Positions 16,152-23,911 of a stretch of DNA of 64,000 nucleotides are shown here, in pieces (within the stretch, counting starts at the first letter, position 1; each line of letters begins with the position of its first letter). The translations under genes were made by a program, and so were the position numbers. Origin of the DNA: DATFDN01 sp963756545 (GTDB lineage: Bacteria; Pseudomonadota; Alphaproteobacteria; Acetobacterales; Acetobacteraceae); contig CAVWNY010000001.1 in the NCBI GenBank assembly GCA_963756545.1, positions 434,001 to 498,000 of the forward strand. The letters are read 5' to 3'. Below the pieces are notes generated by a model that made no database searches, was not told the origin of the DNA, and saw only the letters and a program-made list of their open reading frames with translations.

Positions 16152-18641
16152 ATGGCAACTATTCCGGCTATTTCGACTGCGACCCAGGCCGAGAGCGCGG
16201 AAACGTTCGTCGACTCGCTAGGCGTCAACACGCATATCGATTTCCAGGCATACGGCTACCAGGACTTGGCGACGACCGAGGCGGCGATCCGCTATCTTGG
16301 CCTCGTCAATCTTCGCGACGATCCCGAGAACCCGGCCGACGTCGGCGCGAACGGCTGGTGGCAGCAGGTGGCCACCGCCACCGGCGCCAAGTTCGACGCC
16401 TTCCTCGCCGAGGGTTCGGTGGCGCAGATGCAGGGCGATCTGCCGCGCGCCGTGCAGCTCGCCCAGCAAGGCATCGTCAACTTCATCGAGGGCGGCAACG
16501 AGGAGGACGATCCGTACGCCACCTCCAACGGCAACTCGCTCGCCGCCGCGGCGGCGTTCCAGGCCAACGTCTATGCTGCCGCCCACAACCTCGGCCTGCC
16601 CGCCATCAACATGTCCTTCGGCCAGGGCTGGACGGCGGCCAACAACTGGGCGGGGGACTACGACAAAGCCGGCAACCTCTCCGCCTACGCCGACTACGCC
16701 AACGCCCACACCTATCCGAGCGGCGCGCCGGCGAGCACGATCCAACTCATCACCACCGACGCCAACATCGCCGCCCCCGGCCGGCCCGTGATCCAGACGG
16801 AGTTCGGTTACGACACCAGCCAGATCGATGCCACGACGGCGGCGAAATACACGCTTGACGGCCTGCTCGACTCCACGGCCGACGGCGTCGCGAAGACCTA
16901 CCTGTACGCGCTGTTCGACGACGGTTCCGGCCAGTTCGGGCTGATGAACGCCGATGGCACGAGCAAGCCGGCCGGGCTCGCAATCCATGACATGACGACG
17001 CTGCTCGCCGATCCCGGAGCGGGCGCCGGCTTCACGCCGGGAACACTCAGCTATGGCCTCACCGGCACCACGACGGGCGACAACAGCCTTTTGTTCCAGA
17101 AATCCGACGGCAGCGACTGGATCGCGATCTGGAACGAGCAGCAGGCGCTGGGTGCATCCCACACGATCACGCTCAATCTCGCCTCGCCCGCCGCGACGAT
17201 CACCGTGTTCGACCCGCTCACCGGGACGAGCGCCTTCCAGACGCTCAGCAATGCGACCACCGCGCAGATCACGCTTCCGGACCATCCGGTGCTGGTGGAG
17301 GTGATCCCGGCCGGGACGTCGACACCCCCACCCTCGACCGGCGGGGGCGGGGGAACGACGACCCCCACATCCCAGGATCTCGCCGTCGCCGTGCCGGGCG
17401 CGCAGACGCTGGCCGCCGGGGCGACACTCGCGGTCGGCGGCGTTTCGATCAACGATCCCTGGGCCGCATCCGCCGGCGGCTCGATGGCGCTGAACGTCTA
17501 CGACACCGCCGGCACCATCACCATCGCCGGCCACACCTACGGCCCCGGCGGCGGGAAGGTGGGCGGCGGGATGCTGTCGGGCACCGAGGCGCAGCTCAAC
17601 GCAGATCTCGCGACCCTCGCCTACACGGCGGGCGCGAGCGCGGGGGCGGACACCCTGAGCGTCGACGTCTGGAACCAAGCCGGCGTGGAGGTCACCCAGA
17701 CCATCGCGATCGCCGTCACGCAGCCCGCCCCGGTCAGCCCCGAGTTGTCGGTCCCGGCGAGCGAGACGCTGATGGCGGGCACGAGCCTGGCGGTGAAGGG
17801 CGTCGCCATCAACGATCCGGGGGCGGCGACGGCGGCCGGCACGATGTCGCTGAACGTCTACGACACCGCCGGTACCATCACCATCGCCGGCCACACCTAC
17901 GGCCCCGGCGGCGGGAAGGTGGCGGGTGGGATGTTGTCCGGCACCGAAGCGCAACTCAACGCCGATCTCGCCACGCTCGCCTACAAAGCCGGCGCGAAGG
18001 CCGGCTCGGACACGCTCACCGTCGATGTCTGGAACCAGGCCGGCGTGGAGACCACGCGCACGATCCCGATCACGATCACCACAGCCACGGTGCTCATCCC
18101 GGCCGGCCAAGCCTCGTTCAGCAGTTCGGCCAGCAACACGCTCTTCAGCGTGACCACCGGCAGCCACGCCATCTTCATCGGCGGCACCTACGATCAGCTC
18201 GTCGCGACCGGCGGGGCGGAGACGGTGACCGCCCTGAAAGGGCACAACACCATCCGGACCGGCGCCAGCGCCGACACCATCAACATCGGGGGCAGCGGGA
18301 ATGTGGTTGACGCGGGCGGCGGCACCAACACGATCTCCGACGCCGGCAGCGCCAACACGCTGGTGCTCCCCGCCGGCGGCACCGGCATGGATACCATCCT
18401 CGGCCCAGTGCTGCAGGCGGGCGATCTGGTCGACCTACGCACCGTGCTCGCCCATACGACGTGGAACGGCAGCACGGCGAGCCTCGGCGCCTATCTCAGC
18501 ACACGGCTCGCCAACGGCACGGACACCATCGTCTCGGTGAAGCCGGGCGGGGCGTCAGGTGGCACCTGGTACGACATCGCCCGTTTCAGCGGCGCCGGTT
18601 CGGTGAGCCTGGCGACGCTGACGTCGCACGCGATTCTCTAG
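16152..18641 (+). CDS. Leaderless secreted glycoside-hydrolase-like protein with tandem repeats
   Basis: The 829-residue protein begins without a signal peptide. Residues about 15-300 look like a TIM-barrel glycosidase: a GGNEED segment at 114-119 fits the acid/base glutamate after Asn, and VIQTEFGYD around Glu217 fits the nucleophile strand. A Gly/Thr/Pro linker (about 395-405) leads to two 120-residue repeats and then a Gly/Asn/Asp-rich region (NTIRTGASADTINIGGSGN). That last region recalls RTX-like type I secretion targets. I infer type I export and action on the EPS made by the neighbouring operon. The start is supported by GGAGG seven bases before the ATG at 16152. The exact GH family is not certain. 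Confidence 0.75.
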   Translation: MATIPAISTATQAESAETFVDSLGVNTHIDFQAYGYQDLATTEAAIRYLGLVNLRDDPENPADVGANGWWQQVATATGAKFDAFLAEGSVAQMQGDLPRAVQLAQQGIVNFIEGGNEEDDPYATSNGNSLAAAAAFQANVYAAAHNLGLPAINMSFGQGWTAANNWAGDYDKAGNLSAYADYANAHTYPSGAPASTIQLITTDANIAAPGRPVIQTEFGYDTSQIDATTAAKYTLDGLLDSTADGVAKTYLYALFDDGSGQFGLMNADGTSKPAGLAIHDMTTLLADPGAGAGFTPGTLSYGLTGTTTGDNSLLFQKSDGSDWIAIWNEQQALGASHTITLNLASPAATITVFDPLTGTSAFQTLSNATTAQITLPDHPVLVEVIPAGTSTPPPSTGGGGGTTTPTSQDLAVAVPGAQTLAAGATLAVGGVSINDPWAASAGGSMALNVYDTAGTITIAGHTYGPGGGKVGGGMLSGTEAQLNADLATLAYTAGASAGADTLSVDVWNQAGVEVTQTIAIAVTQPAPVSPELSVPASETLMAGTSLAVKGVAINDPGAATAAGTMSLNVYDTAGTITIAGHTYGPGGGKVAGGMLSGTEAQLNADLATLAYKAGAKAGSDTLTVDVWNQAGVETTRTIPITITTATVLIPAGQASFSSSASNTLFSVTTGSHAIFIGGTYDQLVATGGAETVTALKGHNTIRTGASADTINIGGSGNVVDAGGGTNTISDAGSANTLVLPAGGTGMDTILGPVLQAGDLVDLRTVLAHTTWNGSTASLGAYLSTRLANGTDTIVSVKPGGASGGTWYDIARFSGAGSVSLATLTSHAIL
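17371..18090 (+). repeat. Two tandem 360-bp (120-residue) repeats inside the glycosidase-like gene
   Basis: The segment around LNVYDTAGTITIAGHTYGPG occurs twice at an exact 360-base spacing (DNA copies near 17488 and 17848). Flanking sequence is also alike: LSGTEAQLNADLATLAY and VDVWNQAGVE appear in both units. The near-identity at DNA level points to recent duplication. The units look like beta-sandwich adhesion or carbohydrate-binding modules. Confidence 0.85.
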
Positions 18642-18643
18642 AA

Positions 18644-19787
18644 TCACCACAAGCCGAGGCCCGGCGGTCCCAGCGCCGGCGCCTCGGCAGCAAAGCGGCG
18701 ATCCGGAGAGGGCGCCGAAGCTGGGTTGGCAGCGTCAAGCATGGCGATCGCGGCATCCACAAGGCTCAGTGCCCGGGCGGGCTGACCCGCCGCCAGCCAC
18801 TGCAGCGCCGCGTTCACGCGCCCAGCGGCCGGGCTCGCGCCAAGGCCAGGCGGACTGTTCTCCGGACTGACGGGACGCAGCACGAGTTGCGCCGCTGCCG
18901 CCTCCAGCAAAGGACGCGCGCGGAAGGGATCGCCGGCCGCGAGCAGCCCGCGCGCGACGAGGAGACGGTCGCTCGCCGTCGTTTGACGCTCAGCCGGCAC
19001 GACCGGCTCCGCCCGTGAATAGGCAGCTTTTCGGTGCGACCCACGCAGCCGATGCACCAAGCTCTCGACCGAAGCGAAGCTGGCGTCGTCGTCGGTCGAT
19101 CCGGAAGCTGCAGCGACGGCCGACGGCTCTGAGTTCGTCGGCGCGGACGGCGCCGGAGCCGGCGCGGCCGTCGCCATGTCCGTCGGCGCGGGAGGCGGCA
19201 CGGCATCCGACGGCGGCGCGGCCGCCGCAGCGGGGGCGGGCGCAGGCGAGGGCGCTGCGGCCAAGGCCGAGGCGGGCGGGTTCGAGGCGGGGGGGGCCGA
19301 GGCGGGTGGTGCCGAAATGGCTGGCGTCGAGGCGGCGGGGATCGAGGCAGGGGGGGCCGAGGCGGGGGGGGCCGAGGCGGCCGGGGTCACGACGGCCGGG
19401 TTCGAGGCAGGGGGAAGGGTCGGGGCCAACGCGGCCAGGTTCGAGGCGGCCGAGGTCGAGGCGGAGGGAACCGAGGCGGCCGGGGTCGAGGCGGAGGGAA
19501 CCGAGGCGGCCGGGGTCGAGGCGGCCGGGGCCGACGCGGCCAGGTTCGAGGCGGCCGGGGTCGACGCGGGTGGGGTCGAGGCGGATGGTGCCGAAGCGGC
19601 CGGGGTCGAGGCGGGCGGGGCCGAAGCGGCCGGGGTCGAGGCGGGCGGGGCCGAGGCGGGCGGGGCCGAGGCGGGTGGTGCCGACGGCGCCACAGGAACT
19701 CACGACCGACCAGGACCCGAGCGAGCCGGCGAACAACAACAGCATAGCCGCGACCACTCCGGCCCCGGGCAGAACAAACCGCCACAT
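18644..19787 (-). pseudogene. Lipoprotein with Pro/Ala repeat and TPR-like C-terminus, frame-disrupted
   Basis: Two frames must be joined to give one protein. The first starts at the ATG at 19787 and gives a lipoprotein signal (MWRFVLPGAGVVAAMLLLFA, then VVSSC as lipobox). The second, shifted by +1 and open from about 19693 to 18644, gives a Ser/Ala/Pro pentapeptide repeat. It is followed by a helical, TPR-like end (ASDRLLVARGLLAAGDPFRA, AALQWLAAGQPARALSLVDA). Removing one base gives 380 codons. The shift point lies in or next to a 15-bp minisatellite with runs of seven or eight G. So it could be a sequencing error, a true mutation, or slippage that switches the gene on and off. Function is unknown; its neighbours suggest an EPS-linked envelope protein. 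Confidence 0.6.
19255..19693. repeat. 15-bp minisatellite, about 29 degenerate copies
   Basis: On the plus strand the unit is close to GAGGCGGGCGGGGCC, repeated with variations (GAGGCGGCCGGGGTC, GAGGCGGAGGGAACC). The 15-base period keeps all forward and reverse frames open and gives five-residue peptide repeats. It contains G-runs of eight at 19289-19296 and 19364-19371. Such arrays change copy number by slippage. It is not a CRISPR array, since there are no unique spacers. Confidence 0.85.
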
Positions 19788-19937
19788 CCTCTCGCCCCTC
19801 CTCGAACGATGCCCGCGTGAGATGGGCACATTGCCGGGAGACGGCAATCAGGGCAAACGACCGCCCCACCTACCCTGGCGCGGCGCCGTGCTGCAGACTG
19901 TCCTAGAGCGAAGCGCTGCGCGAGGAGGGCGAAGGAC

Positions 19938-20756
19938 ATGCAATACGGCATTCATCTGCCGCACGTCGGGCGCAAGGCAAGTCCCGCCACCATCCGGGAC
20001 TCGGCCCTGCAAGCCGAGGCGCTCGGCTTCGACGACGTGTGGGTCAGCGAGCACATCGTCGTGCCGCGCGGAGCCAGCTACCCGCCCTCGCCCAGCTTCT
20101 ACGATCCGGTTCTGACACTGACCTGGGCGGCCGCCGCGACTCGACGGGTGCGCCTCGGCACGTCCGTCCTGGTGCTGCCGATGCGCCATCCACTGCCGCT
20201 CGCCAAGGAATTGGCGACCCTGCAGAACCTCTCGGAGGGGCGGCTCATCCTGGGCGCGGGCGTCGGCTGGATGGAGGCCGAATTCGCCGCGCTGGGCGTG
20301 CCGTTCCGCGAGCGGGGCCGGCGCATGGACGAGGGGATCGCGATGATGCGCGCGGTCTGGTCCGACGACCCGATCACGTTCAAAAGCCGCTGGATTCCGG
20401 CGGTGATCGAGGACATGCGGATGCAGCCGCGCCCGGCCGCGCCGATCCCGATCTGGATCGGCGGCAGCTCGGAGCCGGCCCTGCGCCGGGCGGCCAACTT
20501 GGATGGCTGGCACGGCAGCCGCATAACCCCCGAGCAGGCCGAGCCCATCGTGCGCCGGCTCCGCGGCGAGCGGCCGGATCCTGGGTTCGCGGTGTCCTTG
20601 CGATGCCGCTGGGACGGGCGCGACGAGGGCGAATTGCGCGCCCGGTTCGACGCCTACGCCGCCGCCAGTGTCCAGCACCTGCTGGTCGAGCCGGAGGACC
20701 GGGAGATGGCGGATTGGCGGCGCACGGTCGAGCGGATCGCCAGAGTTCGAGGCTGA
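19938..20756 (+). CDS. LLM-class (luciferase-like) flavin-dependent oxidoreductase
   Basis: The 272-residue TIM-barrel protein of the bacterial luciferase-like family starts MQYGIHLPHVGRKASPATI. It has the family strand GFDDVWVSEHIVVP, the LGTSVLVLPMRHPL segment and SEGRLILGAGVGWMEAEFAA, all typical of F420- or FMN-dependent members of this class. The substrate cannot be predicted. AGGAGGGCGAAGGAC just before the ATG gives a strong ribosome binding site. It stands alone between the EPS region and a convergent small DNA-binding protein, with no obvious operon partner. Confidence 0.88.
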   Translation: MQYGIHLPHVGRKASPATIRDSALQAEALGFDDVWVSEHIVVPRGASYPPSPSFYDPVLTLTWAAAATRRVRLGTSVLVLPMRHPLPLAKELATLQNLSEGRLILGAGVGWMEAEFAALGVPFRERGRRMDEGIAMMRAVWSDDPITFKSRWIPAVIEDMRMQPRPAAPIPIWIGGSSEPALRRAANLDGWHGSRITPEQAEPIVRRLRGERPDPGFAVSLRCRWDGRDEGELRARFDAYAAASVQHLLVEPEDREMADWRRTVERIARVRG

Positions 20757-20767
20757 GCACCCGAAGC

Positions 20768-21049
20768 TCAGGCCGCGGCCCGCCGGTCGGAGTGGGGGCC
20801 GTGCGATGCCGCCGCATGTCCAACCTCGGTCGCGGCGGCGCGGAAATATTGCAGGACGAAGACGCGCACGGCACTGGTCCGCCCGCCATCCTGTCGCGGG
20901 AGATCGACACGGCGGATCAGCCCATGCAAATCCTCGCCCTCCCGCGCGCAGATCTCCCCCAGCGCCTCCCAGATCTCGGGCTCCAGACGCATGCTGGTGC
21001 GCCCGGTGTCGGCAACCACGTTGCGGTTGACAAGCCGGCTTCGGGACAT
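20768..21049 (-). CDS. Ribbon-helix-helix DNA-binding protein
   Basis: This 93-residue protein contains TSMRLEPEIWEALGEICARE (about 19-38) and then HGLIRRVDLPRQ. It is the RHH_4-type ribbon-helix-helix domain common in alphaproteobacteria: a beta strand that enters the major groove followed by two helices. The tail is Ala/His-rich and variable. The ATG at 21049 follows AAAGGAGTGGCC, an excellent Shine-Dalgarno, so the longer upstream frame is rejected. It probably acts as a dimeric repressor or copy-control-type regulator; its targets are unknown. Confidence 0.8.
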   Translation of the reverse strand: MSRSRLVNRNVVADTGRTSMRLEPEIWEALGEICAREGEDLHGLIRRVDLPRQDGGRTSAVRVFVLQYFRAAATEVGHAAASHGPHSDRRAAA

Positions 21050-21130
21050 GGCCACTCCTTTGAACAGGTCAGGAGCAGAACCAAGCACGGGCCGGATTAA
21101 GGGATGGTTTCGCTGGCTCGAATTGCCCGC

Positions 21131-21595
21131 TCAGATCGGCAACGCCGCCACCTTCATGCGCTCCATCGCGAAGCGGCTGGAGACGTTGCGCAGCGGCACG
21201 GCCGCGATCAGGCAACGATAGAAGCTGTCGTAGGCGGCGATGTCGGAGACCACGACGTGCAGCAGGTAGTCCACGTCGCCGCTCATGCGCCACGCGTCCA
21301 CGACCTCCGTCATGCCGGCGATCACCTCCGCGAAGCGCGCGAGCCAGGCGCTGGAATGATCCGCCGTCTCCACTTCCACGAACACCGAAACCGGCAGCCC
21401 GATCTTCGCGGGGTCGATCACCGCCACACGCCGCAGGATGATCCCGTCCTGCTCCATCCGCCGAATGCGCTTCCAGCAAGGCGTCGGGGTGAGGCCAACC
21501 CGCCCGGCGATATCGGCCAGCGACAGCGAGGCGTCCTCGCTCAGGAGCCGCAGGATCTCGCGATCGACACGATCCAGCTCCTTGTCGGCGGACAT
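21131..21595 (-). CDS. Lrp/AsnC-family transcriptional regulator
   Basis: The 154-residue protein shows the family plan. An N-terminal winged helix-turn-helix runs through about residues 8-60 (DREILRLLSEDASLSLADIA, then PCWKRIRRMEQDGII). A RAM ligand-binding domain follows (VEVETADHSSAWLARFAEVI, GDVDYLLHVVVSD). Such proteins sense amino acids or related metabolites and control their metabolism or export. No transporter or amino-acid enzyme lies next to it, so the target is not clear. It has the same orientation as the RHH gene downstream and the bolA gene upstream, but the gaps (about 80 bases each) suggest separate units. Confidence 0.9.
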   Translation of the reverse strand: MSADKELDRVDREILRLLSEDASLSLADIAGRVGLTPTPCWKRIRRMEQDGIILRRVAVIDPAKIGLPVSVFVEVETADHSSAWLARFAEVIAGMTEVVDAWRMSGDVDYLLHVVVSDIAAYDSFYRCLIAAVPLRNVSSRFAMERMKVAALPI

Positions 21596-21673
21596 CGGCT
21601 TCCCCTGAGTTGGATTCCGGGCATATACCGGCCGCGGGGAGAAAAGCCTACTCCTGCGGCCTCGCAGCCGGGA

Positions 21674-21985
21674 TCACCCCATCCGGCCCGCTTCGTGCTC
21701 CTCCGGCGTCCGCAGGGTCAGCGCCAGCGCGTGCAGGCCGCCGGTGAATTCCGCGGCCAGCGCATCATGCACCGCGCGCGAACGGGCGACTCGGCTCATA
21801 TTCCGGAACGAATCTGATACGACAAGCACCGAATAGTGCGTCTCGCCCCCCGGTCGCGCGCCGGAATGGCCGGCATGGCGTGCGCTGTCGTCGTCCACGC
21901 GCAGTTCCACCGGTGCGAATGCCTGGCGCAGTGCGACTTCCAGCCGGGCGGCCCGGCTCGCCTCAGATGAGTGCATGGAAGGCAT
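21674..21985 (-). CDS. bolA: BolA-family protein
   Basis: This 103-residue protein carries the BolA fold. It has a variable N-terminus, the central HSGARPGGETHYSVLVVSDSF strand pair, the RVARSRAVHDALAAEF helix, and the final HALALTLRTPEE strand. BolA proteins bind monothiol glutaredoxins with a shared iron-sulfur cluster and affect iron homeostasis and cell shape. It is divergent from the J-domain gene with about 70 bases between them, the arrangement seen next to cobS in many alphaproteobacteria. The first two methionines are three residues apart; either could be the start. Confidence 0.88.
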   Translation of the reverse strand: MPSMHSSEASRAARLEVALRQAFAPVELRVDDDSARHAGHSGARPGGETHYSVLVVSDSFRNMSRVARSRAVHDALAAEFTGGLHALALTLRTPEEHEAGRMG

Positions 21986-22056
21986 ATCGGCCTTCCGCCG
22001 GGTTGCGCCAAGCGGGCATTGCCAAGGCGATCATGCGGCGCACATAACCCAGCACC

Positions 22057-22656
22057 ATGAGCCGCCGCCCATCGCGACCTCGGGCCTACGCACCTGACCC
22101 GGCGGCGCCGGGCCAGCCCTGCGACATGCCCGGATGCGGCGCGATGGGCGACTACCGGGCCCCCAAGTCGCGCGCGCATCTGCGCGAGTATTGGTGGTTT
22201 TGCCTGGAGCACGTCCGGGCCTACAACGCCGCCTGGGACTACTACAAGGGCATGAGTCCGGCGCAGATCGAAGCCGAGTTGCGCCGCGACACCGCCTGGC
22301 AGCGCCCGAGCTGGCCGCTCGGCCGGCTGGGGGCGGCGGATTGGGAGCAGGAAATGCTCCGCGATCCGCTGCACGTGCTGGCGGCCGGGCGGCTCCGCCG
22401 CCATGGCGCCGATCGCCGCGCACACGCCCATCAGGTCCCGACCGAACTGCGCGAGCCGCTGGCGACCCTCGGCCTATCCTGGCCGCTCACCCTCGATGCG
22501 CTCAAGATCCGTTACAAGGAGCTGGCGAAGGCCAATCACCCGGACGCCAACGGCGGCGACCGCGCGGCGGAGGAACGGTTCAAGGTGATGGCCCTGGCCT
22601 ACGCCGCGCTGCGCTCGCATCTTGCGCAAGAGACGGGGCTTGCCGCCGCGAGTTGA
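22057..22656 (+). CDS. J-domain (DnaJ-like) protein
   Basis: The 199-residue protein ends in a J domain, with the essential HPD at 161-163 in KANHPDANGGD and the helix II KIRYKELAK before it. The N-terminus has Cys22, Cys27, Cys49 and His52 in the pattern PCDMPGCG ... YWWFCLEH, a likely zinc site. J proteins stimulate an Hsp70 ATPase and deliver clients. Its fixed place next to bolA and cobS/cobT in alphaproteobacteria suggests a role linked to cofactor or iron-sulfur maturation, which remains inference. Confidence 0.88.
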   Translation: MSRRPSRPRAYAPDPAAPGQPCDMPGCGAMGDYRAPKSRAHLREYWWFCLEHVRAYNAAWDYYKGMSPAQIEAELRRDTAWQRPSWPLGRLGAADWEQEMLRDPLHVLAAGRLRRHGADRRAHAHQVPTELREPLATLGLSWPLTLDALKIRYKELAKANHPDANGGDRAAEERFKVMALAYAALRSHLAQETGLAAAS

Positions 22657-22667
22657 CGCGCACAGGT

Positions 22668-22695
22668 TTGACAGGTCGGGCGCGCGGCCTAGACT
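22668..22695 (+). promoter_or_regulatory. Sigma-70-type promoter of cobS
   Basis: A perfect -35 hexamer TTGACA (22668-22673) is followed after 16 bases by TAGACT (22690-22695), one base off TATAAT at two positions. Transcription would begin near 22702, some 24 bases before the cobS start codon. It lies just after the stop of the J-domain gene, so cobS has its own promoter. Confidence 0.6.
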
Positions 22696-22725
22696 CGAAC
22701 AGGAACAAGCAGGACACGCTGGCTG

Positions 22726-23733
22726 ATGAACAAGGTCGCCTCCCTCGCCGACATCCGCCCCACTTCCGCCATCGACCTGCCCGACACGCAGGTTGCGGCG
22801 CGTGAGGCGTTCGGTCTCGACACGGACATGGTGGCGCCCGCCTTCTCGGTCCGCACGGAGCACGTGCCGGACGTCGATTCCGCCTACAAGTTCGACCAGG
22901 AGACCACGCTCGCGATCCTCGCCGGCTTCGCCTTCAATCGCCGGGTGATGATCCAGGGCTATCACGGCACCGGCAAGTCCACCCACATCGAACAGGTCGC
23001 GGCGCGGCTGAACTGGCCGTGCATCCGCGTGAACCTCGACAGCCACATCAGCCGCATCGACCTGATCGGCAAGGACGCGATCGTGCTGCGCGACGGCAAG
23101 CAGGTGACGGAATTCCGCGAGGGGATCCTGCCCTGGGCGATCCAGCACGCCTGCGCGCTGGTGTTCGACGAGTATGACGCCGGACGCCCGGACGTGATGT
23201 TCGTGATCCAGCGCGTGCTGGAGGTCGAGGGCAAACTGACGTTGCTCGACCAGAACCGCGTGATCCGCCCGCACCCGTCGTTCCGCCTGTTTTCCACGGC
23301 CAACACGGTGGGCCTCGGCGACACCACCGGCCTTTATCACGGCACCCAGCAGATTAACCAAGGCCAGATGGACCGCTGGAACATCGTCGCCACCCTGAAC
23401 TATCTTCCGCATGCGCTAGAGACCGGGATCGTGCTGGCGAAAATGGGCGAGGACGGCAACGAGCCGGGCACGAAGAAGCGCGTCGAAGCGATGGTGGCAC
23501 TCGCCGACCTCACTCGCGCGGGCTTCATCAACGGCGACATCTCCACCGTGATGTCGCCGCGCACCGTCATCACCTGGGCGGAGAACGCGCGCATCTTCGG
23601 CGATGTCGGGTTCGGCTTCCGGATGACCTTCCTCAACAAGTGCGACGAGGCCGAGCGCGCCACGGTCGCCGAGTACTATCAGCGCTGTTTCAACGAGGAG
23701 CTGCCGACGGGGCTGATGGTGCGGAAGACGTGA
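22726..23733 (+). CDS. cobS: Aerobic cobaltochelatase subunit CobS
   Basis: This 335-residue AAA+ ATPase is a subunit of the CobN-CobS-CobT enzyme, which inserts cobalt into hydrogenobyrinate a,c-diamide in aerobic vitamin B12 synthesis. It has the Walker A GYHGTGKST (78-86) and Walker B ALVFDEYDAG (144-153). The long conserved N-terminal lead includes FSVRTEHVPDVDSAYKFD. Length and sequence are as in other alphaproteobacteria. A good promoter sits upstream and cobT follows after a 178-base gap that holds a palindromic repeat. cobN is not in the window. Confidence 0.96.
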   Translation: MNKVASLADIRPTSAIDLPDTQVAAREAFGLDTDMVAPAFSVRTEHVPDVDSAYKFDQETTLAILAGFAFNRRVMIQGYHGTGKSTHIEQVAARLNWPCIRVNLDSHISRIDLIGKDAIVLRDGKQVTEFREGILPWAIQHACALVFDEYDAGRPDVMFVIQRVLEVEGKLTLLDQNRVIRPHPSFRLFSTANTVGLGDTTGLYHGTQQINQGQMDRWNIVATLNYLPHALETGIVLAKMGEDGNEPGTKKRVEAMVALADLTRAGFINGDISTVMSPRTVITWAENARIFGDVGFGFRMTFLNKCDEAERATVAEYYQRCFNEELPTGLMVRKT

Positions 23734-23779
23734 TGAGCGGCGTTATGTGGGCGCGGCCGAAATCGACTGATCTGCGCGC

Positions 23780-23870
23780 CACCCCTCCCGCAGGGGGAGG
23801 GCAGGAGAAAGGGCGGGAGAAGGCACCCCGCCGTCTGCCCCCCCTCCCCTTGCGGGAGGGGGTCGGGGGA
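23780..23870. repeat. G/C-rich palindromic intergenic repeat (cctccc/gggagg type)
   Basis: Two inverted modules of the form CCCCTCCCGCAGGGGGAGG and CCCCTCCCCTTGCGGGAGG lie in the gap between cobS and cobT. The same modules occur at 42315-42411, and a poorer relative lies near 54860. They form strong hairpins and look like a dispersed REP-like element of this genome. Here the hairpins could modulate cobT expression. Confidence 0.75.
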
Positions 23871-23911
23871 ACAGGTCGAGACGGCCGGCTACTCGCTGCC
23901 GAGGCGCGGCC

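Noticed and set aside
16218..18245. 675-codon minus-strand frame opposite the glycosidase-like gene
   Set aside because: Composition is typical of an antisense frame; the plus strand has a good ribosome site, glycosidase motifs and tandem repeats.
19255..19693. Possible CRISPR or collagen-like array
   Set aside because: Repeat period is 15 bases with no unique spacers, and the peptide has no Gly-X-Y pattern in the coding frame.
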